From contig NZ_FMXQ01000011.1 in NCBI RefSeq assembly GCF_900104485.1, forward strand, positions 62,001-126,000: a stretch of DNA of 64,000 nt. Direction: 5' to 3'. A program made the position numbers and the translations under genes. Positions within the stretch are counted from its first letter, which is position 1. Every line of letters starts with the position of its first letter. This DNA is from Bauldia litoralis. Its GTDB lineage: Bacteria; Pseudomonadota; Alphaproteobacteria; Rhizobiales; Kaistiaceae. The notes beneath the pieces were generated by a model. The model had not been told where the DNA came from. It made no database searches and saw nothing but the letters and a program-made list of their open reading frames with translations. This document shows positions 47,374 to 55,460 of this stretch, in pieces.

Positions 47374-48963
47374 ATGCCAACCGCCATCAATGAAACCGAC
47401 GCCGGCGGGACGCTCCACCAGACGGCGCAGATGATCGAGAAGGCGCGCTGGGCCGCCGCCTCCTTCGCCACCTATCCGCGCGACACGGTGCTGTCGATCG
47501 TCGAGGCGATGGCCAGGGCCGCCGCCGCCGAGGCGCGCCGCTATGCCGACTGGGCGGTCGAGGAAAGCGGCTTCGGCAATGCCGACCACAAGGAGATCAA
47601 GAACCGGCTCTGCTCGACCGGGCTCTTCGAGCATTACAAAGACCAGAATTTCACCGATTTCCGCGCCGATCCGGCCACCAAGACCGTCGCGATCCCCAAG
47701 CCGGCCGGCGTCATCTTCGCCCTGACGCCGTCGACCAACCCGGTCTGCTCGGTCTTCTACAAGGCGATCCTCGCCCTCCTCACCCGCAACGCGATCCTCA
47801 TCAGCCCCCACCCGGCCGCCAAGGCCTGCGGTGTCGATGCGGCCCGGCTGCTCGCGCGGACGGCGGAGGCGGCAGGCGCGCCGGACGGCATCATCCAGGT
47901 CATTCCCGAGCCGACCATGCCGCTGATCAATTCGGTAATGACCTCCGACCGCATCAACCTGATCCTCGCCACCGGTGGCTCACCGGTCGTGCGCGCTGCC
48001 TATAGTTCGGGCAATCCGGCGATCGGCGTCGGCCCGGGCAACAACCCGGCCTATGTCGACGAGACCGCCGATGTCGCCCGCGCGGCGAAGCAGATCGCCG
48101 AGTCCAAGGCTTTCGACAATTCGATCCTCTGCACGAACGAGTCGGCGGTCATCGCCCATGCGGCGATCGCCGGGCGCCTCGCCCAGGAGATGAAGCGGCA
48201 GGGCTGCCACCTGATCTCTGCCGACGATCGCGACCGGCTGGCCGAACACCTCTTCCCCGGCGGCAAGTTCAACATCTCGCTGCTCGGCAAGCCGGCAACG
48301 ACAATTGCAGAAAGCGCCGGCATCCGTGTGCCGCGCGACACCCGCGTCCTGCTCGTGCCGCTGGAGCGGATCGGCGACGACTATCCGCTGAGCCGCGAGA
48401 AGCTCTGCCCGGTCCTCGGTTTCTATGAAGTTGCCGACCGCGAGGCGGGGCTGTCCGCCTGCCGCGCCATGATCCGCAATCGCGGCGCCGGCCACTCCGC
48501 CGCGATCCATGCCGGCGACACGGCGATGATCCTGCGTTTCGCCGCCGAGATGGACGTCATGCGGGTGGTGATCAACGTCGGCTGCTCGACCGGCGCCGCC
48601 GGCTTCGACACCTTCCTCGGGCCCACCATGACCGTCGGCACCGGCTTCCACGGCCGCTCCTCGATCGGCGAGAATATCGGCCCGCAGCACCTCGTCCAGT
48701 GGACCAGGATCGCCTACAACAGCGCCGACGACATCCCCTTCGGCGATTTCACCGGCCTCAGCCTGCCGGAACCGGCTACCCGGCCGCGCCTGCCCCAGGG
48801 CAAGATCGACTATTCCTTCGACTGGGTCGGCGGACGGCCGTCCCGCCCGGGCAATGCTGCGCCGGCCGATGCGTTCGAGCCCGCCGATGCCGACGCGTTG
48901 CGCGCCGAAATTCGCCAGCTCATCCTCGAGGAAATGCGCGCCATGCAGCAAGAGCGGCAGTAA
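47374..48963 (+). CDS. CoA-acylating aldehyde dehydrogenase, microcompartment cargo
   Basis: 529 aa, PduP/EutE-like. Converts an aldehyde plus CoA and NAD to acyl-CoA. Landmarks: catalytic Cys253 in NSILCTNESAV, GVGPGNNPAYVDETAD, and GIRVPRDTRVLLV. After a Pro/Ala linker the last 25 residues form an amphipathic helix (ADALRAEIRQLILEEMRA), a typical C-terminal encapsulation peptide. ATG 47374 with GGAAG 8 bases before it. First gene of the shell operon, 10 bp before the first BMC-T gene. Confidence 0.92.
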   Translation: MPTAINETDAGGTLHQTAQMIEKARWAAASFATYPRDTVLSIVEAMARAAAAEARRYADWAVEESGFGNADHKEIKNRLCSTGLFEHYKDQNFTDFRADPATKTVAIPKPAGVIFALTPSTNPVCSVFYKAILALLTRNAILISPHPAAKACGVDAARLLARTAEAAGAPDGIIQVIPEPTMPLINSVMTSDRINLILATGGSPVVRAAYSSGNPAIGVGPGNNPAYVDETADVARAAKQIAESKAFDNSILCTNESAVIAHAAIAGRLAQEMKRQGCHLISADDRDRLAEHLFPGGKFNISLLGKPATTIAESAGIRVPRDTRVLLVPLERIGDDYPLSREKLCPVLGFYEVADREAGLSACRAMIRNRGAGHSAAIHAGDTAMILRFAAEMDVMRVVINVGCSTGAAGFDTFLGPTMTVGTGFHGRSSIGENIGPQHLVQWTRIAYNSADDIPFGDFTGLSLPEPATRPRLPQGKIDYSFDWVGGRPSRPGNAAPADAFEPADADALRAEIRQLILEEMRAMQQERQ

Positions 48964-48972
48964 GGCGCGACC

Positions 48973-49578
48973 ATGGCGACGATCCGCTCCTACATCTTCA
49001 TCGACCAGCTTCAGCCGAAGACGATGTGCTACCTCGGCACCTTCAGCCGGGGTTTCCTGCCACGGGTCAACATGGCGGCGCTGGTCGTCGAGGTCGCGCC
49101 GGGCCTCGAGATTGAGAACATCACCGACATCGCGGTCAAGAATGTCGACGTCAAGCCGGGCCTGCTCGTCGTCGAGCGGCAATACGGCTACCTTGAGCTC
49201 CATGCCAAATCGACGTCGTCGGTGAAGGCTGCGGGCGAGGCGATCCTCGACTATCTCGGCGCCACGGAAGCCGACGCGATGCGTCCGGAGATTCTTGCCT
49301 CGCGCATCGTCAAGCGGATCGACAACTACCATGCCTTCCTGATCAACCGGAACAAGGCCGGCTCGATGATCCTGCCGGGCGAGTCGCTCTTCGTCCTCGA
49401 GATGCAGCCGGCCTCCTACGCGATCCTGTGCGCCAACGAGGCTGAGAAGGCGGCCGACATCAAGGTCGTCGACTACCGGATGATGGGCGCCACCGGCCGC
49501 GTCTACCTGTCCGGCGAGGAAAGCAGCATTCGCGCCGCCGCATCGGCGGCCGAGCAGACACTCCTGATGAGGCAATAG
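48973..49578 (+). CDS. Microcompartment shell trimer protein (BMC-T), first
   Basis: 201 aa with two BMC domains in tandem; three copies make a pseudo-hexameric tile. Landmarks: RSYIFIDQLQPKTMCYLG, VEVAPGLEIENITDIAVK, VVERQYGYLELH in the first half and INRNKAGSMILPGESLFVLEM, VVDYRMMGATGRVYLSG in the second. The pattern resembles the stacking, gated-pore group (CcmP-like). Faces the pore residues ERQYG. Follows the aldehyde dehydrogenase by 9 bp. Confidence 0.92.
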   Translation: MATIRSYIFIDQLQPKTMCYLGTFSRGFLPRVNMAALVVEVAPGLEIENITDIAVKNVDVKPGLLVVERQYGYLELHAKSTSSVKAAGEAILDYLGATEADAMRPEILASRIVKRIDNYHAFLINRNKAGSMILPGESLFVLEMQPASYAILCANEAEKAADIKVVDYRMMGATGRVYLSGEESSIRAAASAAEQTLLMRQ

Positions 49579-49581
49579 GCA

Positions 49582-50073
49582 ATGGCGGCAGGTTTCGACC
49601 GCGAGGAGCTTCGGGCGCTGGTCCGCCAGGCGCTGAAGGAATCGCTCGGCGCGGCCACCCCGCCGGTCGCCGCCGGCGGTGGGCTGGCCGGCGAACTGCG
49701 CGCAGCAGCCGGCCGTGGCAAACCCGCGACCGTTTCCGTCGCCGCCGGTTCGGGCGCCGACCTAGGCGATTTCGCCCGCGCCATCCTCGAAGCCTGCGAA
49801 GACACAACGGTGAAGGCGGCGATCGTTGCCGGCGACATTCGTTTCGAGCCGACCCGGCCCGCGCAGCAGACGAGCGCCGCCGCGGTGACGAAGCCCGCGA
49901 CGCCGACGGGCGGCACTTTCGAACTGGCGTCGGGAATTCTCGGCGAGGCCAAGATCGTCGAGATATCGCGGAACCATCGGAAGATCCTGGTCGGCAGCGA
50001 TGTCGTGCTGACCCCGCTGGCGCGCGACAAGGCGCGTGAGATGAAAGTCGAACTCGTGAGGCAGAAGCCATGA
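49582..50073 (+). CDS. Microcompartment accessory protein, PduM-like by layout
   Basis: 163 aa, unknown function. Starts with an amphipathic helix (FDREELRALVRQALKESLG) like an encapsulation peptide, has an Ala/Gly/Pro linker and a small middle domain, and ends with a conserved-looking tail (VVLTPLARDKAREMKVELVR) similar to the end of PduM and other compartment-associated proteins. The order, length and ends resemble PduM; homology is not proven. Starts 3 bp after BMC-T and overlaps the pentamer gene by 4 bp. Confidence 0.7.
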   Translation: MAAGFDREELRALVRQALKESLGAATPPVAAGGGLAGELRAAAGRGKPATVSVAAGSGADLGDFARAILEACEDTTVKAAIVAGDIRFEPTRPAQQTSAAAVTKPATPTGGTFELASGILGEAKIVEISRNHRKILVGSDVVLTPLARDKAREMKVELVRQKP

Positions 50074-50345
50074 AAACCGGAATGGTGATCGGCAAGGTCT
50101 GGGCGACCAAGCGGCTCGACGAACTGCCGGGCGGCGCCCTTCTCGAAATCGCGCTGGAGGAGAATGACGGCCTCGGCGAACACCTCGTCGCCTATGACCC
50201 CCTCGGCGCCGGCGACGGCGAGCGCGTGCTCGTCACGCAGGGCTCGGTGGCGCGGGGCTGGTTCAAGGACGGCAAGGTCGTCATCGACGCGCTGGTGATC
50301 GGCATTCTCGACCAGCCGCGCACACCGCCGAAGAAGACGAGATAG
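50070..50345 (+). CDS. Microcompartment vertex protein (EutN/CcmL family, BMC-P)
   Basis: 91 aa. Small beta-barrel pentamer that caps shell vertices. MVIGKVWATKRLDELPG at the start and VDALVIGILDQP near the end are family landmarks; a short basic C-terminal tail (PPKKTR) follows. Start overlaps the preceding stop (ATGA). Only one such gene is in the window. Confidence 0.9.
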   Translation: MKTGMVIGKVWATKRLDELPGGALLEIALEENDGLGEHLVAYDPLGAGDGERVLVTQGSVARGWFKDGKVVIDALVIGILDQPRTPPKKTR

Positions 50346-50414
50346 AGATCCACTCGGGACGGGTGATCTCACCCTCCCCGGAGAGAACGAAGAAGTCAGG
50401 CAAGGAGAACAGTC

Positions 50415-50690
50415 ATGTCGAATGCAATCGGGTTCGTTGAAACCAAGGGCTATGTCGCGGCCTTCGCCGCGGCCGACGCCATGGTCAAGGCCGCCAACGT
50501 CACCATCATCGGCCGCGAGCAGGTCGGCGCCGGCCTCGTCTCGGTGCTGGTCCAGGGCGATGTCGGTGCGGTCAAGGCCGCGACCGAGGCGGGTGCCGAG
50601 GCGGCCGGCCATGTCGGCACCGTGGTGTCGGTCCACGTTATCCCGCGGCCGCATGCCGACGTCATCAAGCAGTTCGGCATTCCGAAGTAA
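50415..50690 (+). CDS. Microcompartment shell hexamer protein (BMC-H, PduA/EutM type)
   Basis: 91 aa single BMC domain. [20 protein letters not shown] at residues 4-23, pore loop [21 protein letters not shown], and the C-terminal [11 protein letters not shown]. Main shell building block. GGAG in AAGGAGAAC precedes the ATG. 69 bp after the pentamer gene. Confidence 0.95.
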   Translation: MSNAIGFVETKGYVAAFAAADAMVKAANVTIIGREQVGAGLVSVLVQGDVGAVKAATEAGAEAAGHVGTVVSVHVIPRPHADVIKQFGIPK

Positions 50691-50741
50691 GGCTTTGATC
50701 CCGGCCTTTCACACGGGCGGCGCCTTCATTCCCCCCGCTTG

Positions 50742-50813
50742 TTCCCGCGCAAGCGGGAATCCGGCTTCTGAAGGCCGCTTCCCCGACAGTCTGGGTCCCC
50801 GCTTGCGCGGGGA
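50742..50813. repeat. Pair of perfect GC-rich hairpins (REP-like) inside the shell operon
   Basis: TTCCCGCGCAAGCGGGAA at 50742-50759 and TCCCCGCTTGCGCGGGGA at 50796-50813, each a 7-bp perfect stem with a 4-base loop (GCAA, TTGC). The second half is close to the inverse of the first. They sit between the hexamer and the second trimer gene and could act as an mRNA-stabilising block that boosts the abundant hexamer. Confidence 0.65.
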
Positions 50814-50905
50814 TGAGCGTCGGCGAGGCAGGTTGGGCCTGCCCTTTCCGGATCGGAACGGCGCGCCCCTCGCCCTTCGGGCCGGAAAACGACTGGAGCG
50901 CCCCG

Positions 50906-51535
50906 GTGGCTGAACTGCGCGTCTATCTCAAGGTCGAGTCGCTGCGACGGCAGTTCGCCGCCTATATGGGCTCGCCGCTGCGCGGGCGCGGCTATATCCC
51001 GCTGGAGGGCACCCATTCGCTGATCATCGAGATCGCGCCGGCGCTCGCCATCCACCGGGTGATCGACCTGGCGCTGAAGTCGGTGCCGGATGTCGAGCCC
51101 GGCATCCTCTATGTCGAGCGGCAATACGGCATCCTCGAACTGCATTCGCTCGACATGGCGGAGCTCGACGCCGCCGGCCAGGCGATTCTCGACGGCATCG
51201 GCGCCAAGGCGACCGACCAACTGCGGCCGCAGGTACTCTATACCGATATCGTCGAGTCGGTGACCGACCAGCACGCGGTGATCCTCAACCGCAACCGCGA
51301 CGCCTCGATGATCCTGCCGGACGAGTCGCTGCTATTGGTCGAGATGCAGCCCGCCCTCTTCGCCGCCGTCGCCGCCAACGAGGCCGAGCGCGTCGCCCCC
51401 GGCCTGACGCTCGTCGACTGCCAGATGATCGGCGCCTCGGGCCGTATCTTCCTCTCCGGATCGACCGAAGACGCCGAGCGCGCCCGCGATCACATTCTCA
51501 AGACGCTGGAAGCGGTCGAGGGCCGGGAGAAGTAG
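50906..51535 (+). CDS. Microcompartment shell trimer protein (BMC-T), second
   Basis: 209 aa, paralog of the first BMC-T. AELRVYLKVESLRRQFAAYMG, IEIAPALAIHRVIDLALKSV, VERQYGILELHSL, LNRNRDASMILPDESLLLVEMQ and LVDCQMIGASGRIFLSG match it block by block. GTG 50906 is the start: GGAG stands 7 bases before it, and upstream codons are repeat sequence. Last gene of the shell operon. Confidence 0.9.
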   Translation: MAELRVYLKVESLRRQFAAYMGSPLRGRGYIPLEGTHSLIIEIAPALAIHRVIDLALKSVPDVEPGILYVERQYGILELHSLDMAELDAAGQAILDGIGAKATDQLRPQVLYTDIVESVTDQHAVILNRNRDASMILPDESLLLVEMQPALFAAVAANEAERVAPGLTLVDCQMIGASGRIFLSGSTEDAERARDHILKTLEAVEGREK

Positions 51536-51556
51536 GGCTCGCGAACCAGCGTCGCC

Positions 51557-51703
51557 TGCGTCCTTCGAGGCTCCGCTACGCGGAGCACCTCAGGATGGCC
51601 AGGGAAAGGAAATCCCTGCGGGCCGTCGAACGTCTCGAAAGCCCCCCATCGCCATGCTGAGGTGTGCGCGGAACGCGCGCCTCGAAGCACGCACAGCGGC
51701 CAC
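51557..51703. repeat. 147-bp paired inverted intergenic repeat, copy 2
   Basis: Starts TGCGTCCTTCGAGGCTCC and ends GCCTCGAAGCACGCACAGCGGCCAC. Same length and same ends as 16694-16840; the middle part is different, so only the outer inverted arms are conserved. Located between the shell operon and an unrelated gene, in the 282-bp gap. Confidence 0.7.
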
Positions 51704-51817
51704 CGCGACAACCCGTCGTGACGACCGATCGGCGGCGCGAGGAGCTTCGTGGCCTGCCATCGTAGGGCTCCTCCCTCCCCGCCCCCGGCTCGCCTCAGCC
51801 AAATCGATGGGACGATC

Positions 51818-52492
51818 CTAGCGCGCTTCCAGCGGAAACGGCGTCGGCTCCCAGACGTCTCGGAGCTTCAGCTTATCGACGGTATAGGCCTCCCATTCAT
51901 GGAGAAGCCGCGCCATGCCGGCGCGGTCGCCGGATGCCAGCAGGGGGCAGAGGACGCCGGTGATGCGCTCGAACTCCTCACGCATGAGCGGCATGGACCA
52001 TCTCGTCCGTCCGGTCGCAAGTTCGGCGCAGGTGGCGCGGGCGGTCTCGAGGTCACCACGGGCGATGTCGACACCGACGGATCGCAACAGGTAGCCGTCA
52101 AACGCAGTCAGAAAGAAGCGGGTTCGATCCGATGCGAAGGCTACGAAGTCGTCGAGCGTCTGGATCGCCCGCAACCTCGGGAGCGCCTGCTCCTCGATAG
52201 CCGAGAAGAGATCGTCCCGGACGGACGGGTCGTCCCAATACCAAAGTCGGCCGGCCACCGGCGGATGAATCATGGTCGCCCAGTTGAGCGGAACCGACTC
52301 AGCCGGCTCGCAGAGATAGCCGACCGCCCAGGATGGATTGAACTGGCGGGCCTCGCCCGTTCGTTCGATCAGAACCCCACGAAGCACATGCCGCACCGGC
52401 TTGACGATGAGCCAACGGCCATTGAGATGCAGATCGTCGTGCCGTTCAAGCAGCGGCGTCAGAAGCTTCGTGACTTGGCGCACTGTCGTCAT
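51818..52492 (-). CDS. Hypothetical protein, 224 aa
   Basis: Family not recognised. Soluble, Trp/Leu-rich, no signal or membrane helix. The N-terminal part has RHDDLHLNGRWLIVKPVRHV; the last 30 residues read LHEWEAYTVDKLKLRDVWEPTPFPLEAR. ATG 52492 is used; in-frame start 52558 lies in the neighbouring remnant. Its C-terminal 30 residues recur in the broken gene immediately upstream, as if a tail had been duplicated or converted. Lies alone between the shell operon and the aminoalcohol kinase. Confidence 0.6.
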   Translation of the reverse strand: MTTVRQVTKLLTPLLERHDDLHLNGRWLIVKPVRHVLRGVLIERTGEARQFNPSWAVGYLCEPAESVPLNWATMIHPPVAGRLWYWDDPSVRDDLFSAIEEQALPRLRAIQTLDDFVAFASDRTRFFLTAFDGYLLRSVGVDIARGDLETARATCAELATGRTRWSMPLMREEFERITGVLCPLLASGDRAGMARLLHEWEAYTVDKLKLRDVWEPTPFPLEAR

Positions 52493-52535
52493 AGTGACGG
52501 CCTCACCTTCGCCCTCCGGTTCGCGGCAGACGCCT

Positions 52536-52963
52536 TCATGAACCCTCGCTCGATTCAAGGGGAAACGGCGTCGGCTCCCAAATGTCGCGGAGCTTCAGCT
52601 TTTCGACGGTATAGGTCTCGCGTTCGTGGAGAAGCCCGGCGAGCTTTACGCGATCGACCTTGCTGAGGCGCTCCTTTTTCAAGAGCTTCCTATCGAGGTG
52701 CAAATCCCGCAGGCGCGGCACCCAGACACCCGCGGCGCGTTCTTGCGTGGCCAGGACATCCGCGGCCTTGTCGAGCTTTCCGTCGGCGAGAAGACGGAGG
52801 ACGTCCGGGGCCGCATCTCTTGATCGGCCTGAGTTAGCTTCTGGCGACCGGTCTTTATATTATAGACGAACACCAATCCCTTTCCGACATTCTCCAGAAC
52901 ATCGATCCGCGAGAGGCCAGTGAGATCGCGCCCGTCGTTTCGGCCTGAGGTAGCGCCAGAGCG
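52536..52963 (-). pseudogene. Frameshifted gene remnant sharing its C-terminus with the next gene
   Basis: One frame reads GLSRIDVLENVGKGLVFVYN then IKTGRQKLTQADQEM and, after a single-base slip near 52812, another frame continues with PDVLRLLADGKLDKAADVLA and ends HERETYTVEKLKLRDIWEPTPFPLE. Joined this is a plausible protein tail of about 140 residues, with no start codon and a stop at 52964. The VYNIKTG..LT pattern resembles C-terminal nuclease domains of polymorphic toxins, and the shared tail with the following gene suggests recombination; both points are inference. Confidence 0.55.
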
Positions 52964-52975
52964 TCACCCCGTGCC

Positions 52976-54022
52976 TCAGCCGAACGTGCGGAGATAGTCC
53001 TCGCAGAGCGGCACGGTGGTTGCCGTGTAGGAGACGCCCATCGACTGGGCGAGGTCAGTCTCGGAATGCGAGCCGATCCAGGCGACCAGCAGCATCCGGC
53101 GCAGCATGACGAAGGTCGGGATTTCCGCCTCGTCTTCCGCCGGCAGGTCGAGCACCCGGCGATAACCCTCGACCCAGGCCGCCATCAGCTCAGGCACCTG
53201 CGGCTCGTGCTCGAAGAAGGAGACGGCGGTCGCCGCGTCGTAGAGGTGCCACGAGAAGCCGGAATCGTCGAAGTCGAGCACCTTCACCGCGTCGCCGTCG
53301 ACCAAGAGGTTGGCCAGCCGCATGTCGCAGTGGATCAGGCCGAAGCGGCCCGGCGCCTTGCCGAAGCGCTCCAGCCGCCGGCCGATCAGCCCGACCGTCT
53401 CGGCGAACAGCGCCGTCTTGTCGGTGTCGAGCCCCATGCCGTCGCGCCACGAGCCCCAGTGCGGCGCCGTGCCGAGGCTGGTGTCGAAATCCCAGGTCAG
53501 TCGCTCGAAACCGTCAGGCCGCGTCCAGCCGAGCGAATGGCGATGCATCCGCGCCGTGACCTCGCCGAGGACGCGGAACTTGTCGGTGAGGTGATCCTTC
53601 TCAGACGGCTCCTCGCCGCTCTCCCACTCGAACAGGACGACATGGCGCGGCCGGCGCATCGCCGGATGGGCGACCGACTGGATCAGCTCGCCGTCGGTCC
53701 CCGCCACCGGCACCGGCGTGACGACCACGCCATCGTTACGAAGCGCCTGCAGCCAGGCGAGTTCGGACGCGATCGCGGCGCGCGAGTGATAACCGTCGCG
53801 GTGGACGCGCATCGCCCATCGCCGGCCCGAGCCGGCATCGTCGACCTTGTAGGTGGCGTTTTCCGACAGGTTGATGAGAACCGGGTCCGGCGCCGCGATG
53901 CCGTATTGGGCAAGCGCCGATGTCGCCAGTTCGGCGAGGCAGCGGAGTTGCTCGTCATGGGGCAGCTCGTCGAAAGCGGGCATGATCCGCGGGTCCGTCC
54001 CTCCTGTCGCCGGACGGCTCAC
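52976..54022 (-). CDS. Aminoalcohol kinase (APH-family phosphotransferase)
   Basis: 348 aa, aminoglycoside phosphotransferase fold. Catalytic loop LIHCDMRLANLLV with His231 and Asp233, metal motif KVLDFDDSGFSWH, and an N-terminal ATP-binding lobe (LSENATYKV, WAMRVHRDGYH). In RMM-type compartments and ethanolamine-like pathways such kinases phosphorylate 1-amino-2-propanol or ethanolamine. Starts 4 bp inside the stop of the upstream PLP-enzyme gene (ATGA), a coupled pair. Confidence 0.87.
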   Translation of the reverse strand: MSRPATGGTDPRIMPAFDELPHDEQLRCLAELATSALAQYGIAAPDPVLINLSENATYKVDDAGSGRRWAMRVHRDGYHSRAAIASELAWLQALRNDGVVVTPVPVAGTDGELIQSVAHPAMRRPRHVVLFEWESGEEPSEKDHLTDKFRVLGEVTARMHRHSLGWTRPDGFERLTWDFDTSLGTAPHWGSWRDGMGLDTDKTALFAETVGLIGRRLERFGKAPGRFGLIHCDMRLANLLVDGDAVKVLDFDDSGFSWHLYDAATAVSFFEHEPQVPELMAAWVEGYRRVLDLPAEDEAEIPTFVMLRRMLLVAWIGSHSETDLAQSMGVSYTATTVPLCEDYLRTFG

Positions 54023-55308
54023 GCCGCCTCGCGACGGCCTGAAACGCCCCGCCGTCCCGGCGTGACCAACGCCGCCCGCGCCTGCCCGACAGCCGTATCG
54101 AGCCGATTCAACACCTCGTCGCAGAGCGTCCGGTCAAGCAGCAGCCCCGGCTTGAACTGCAGCGCACGCGGGTCGAGCGCCGAGTAAATCGCCCAGATTC
54201 CATTGGCATAGCAGGTCCGCATCACCTCGACGGCGCCCTGCGGATGGTCGAATTCAAGCCCGAGGATCAACCCGCGCTGGCGAATTCCAACAAAGAAATC
54301 AGGATGATGGGCCTGGATGTCGTTGAGCCCCTGGCGAAGATACTGGGAAATGTAATGGCATTGCGACCGGGTTTCGGGCCGCGAGACGATCTCCATCACC
54401 TTGTGCGCGGCAATACAGCCAAGCTCGGCACCGCCGAAACTCGACATATGCCCCCAACCATCCTCGTTCAGCCAGGATGCTGACTTCTCGTTGGCGATGA
54501 CAACCGCGATCGGATAGATGCCGCCGGAGATTCCCTTGCCGGTGACCAGCATGTCGGGAACCACGTCGTAGGTATCGACACACCACATCTCGCCGGAGCG
54601 CATCAGCCCGGTCTGCACCTCGTCGGCGATGTAGAGCGTGCCGACCTTCTCGCACATCTCCTTGATCGCCTTGAGATATCCGGGGATCGGCATCGGAAAC
54701 CCGTAGGTCGCCGGGATCGACTCGATGATGACGCAGGCGGCGTCGCCCTTCATGATCTCCGCTTCCATCGCGTCGAGATCGTTGAAGGGAACCTTGGTGA
54801 CCTCGTCCTCGCTGGCTTCCGACAGGAAGAGCTTCGAGAAGCGGTCGTCGCCGACCTTGACCGCGAGCCCGGTGTGGCCGTGATAGCAGCGCTGGAGGCA
54901 GATGATCCGCTTGCGCTGCGTTGCGTGGCGGGCGCTCTTCAGCGCGATGTCGATCGCCTCGCCGCCGCCGGAGGCGAACATCGAGTATTGCAGGCCCTCG
55001 GGCGTGTGTTTCGCCAGCATCTCGGCAAGCTTGGTCCGCATCAGCGCCGGGAAGTGATGGTTGCCCATGTCGAAATGGTCCATTCCCTCCTTTACCGCGG
55101 CGATGACCTCCGGGTTGCGATGGCCGAGGCTGTAGGTGCCGCCGTTGAGATGGAGGTCGATCAGCCGCCGTCCGTCCATGTCGTAGAGGTAGTAGGCCTC
55201 GCGCCGATCAATGACGAGATCGACCCCGACCCGCTGCCATTCCAGCGTCTTGCCGGGATTCCAGTACTGGATCGTCTTGGCGATGAAGTCGTCCTTGGCC
55301 TGGCTCAC
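54019..55308 (-). CDS. Class III PLP enzyme, probable aminoalcohol-phosphate phospho-lyase
   Basis: 429 aa, class III aminotransferase fold. PLP Lys258 in VTGKGISGGIYP, the ADEVQTGLMRSGEMW motif with the PLP-ring Asp, SGGGEAIDIALKSAR and CYHGHTGLAVKVG. Paired with an APH-family kinase, the likely reaction is release of phosphate and ammonia from phosphorylated 1-amino-2-propanol or ethanolamine, giving the aldehyde. An ordinary aminotransferase cannot be ruled out from sequence. Confidence 0.85.
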   Translation of the reverse strand: MSQAKDDFIAKTIQYWNPGKTLEWQRVGVDLVIDRREAYYLYDMDGRRLIDLHLNGGTYSLGHRNPEVIAAVKEGMDHFDMGNHHFPALMRTKLAEMLAKHTPEGLQYSMFASGGGEAIDIALKSARHATQRKRIICLQRCYHGHTGLAVKVGDDRFSKLFLSEASEDEVTKVPFNDLDAMEAEIMKGDAACVIIESIPATYGFPMPIPGYLKAIKEMCEKVGTLYIADEVQTGLMRSGEMWCVDTYDVVPDMLVTGKGISGGIYPIAVVIANEKSASWLNEDGWGHMSSFGGAELGCIAAHKVMEIVSRPETRSQCHYISQYLRQGLNDIQAHHPDFFVGIRQRGLILGLEFDHPQGAVEVMRTCYANGIWAIYSALDPRALQFKPGLLLDRTLCDEVLNRLDTAVGQARAALVTPGRRGVSGRREAA

Positions 55309-55460
55309 GACGCCATCTCCTGTGGGGTTCGGTATGCGCCAGAACGGGCGCTTGGCGGTCCATCCGACACTAGGCCCGCCTCCCCGCCCCGACTTGACAC
55401 AAGCCGGGAAGGAATTGACACCTCCCGGAGCGCTGAAGCGTCTGGAAACGGGGAAAGACC

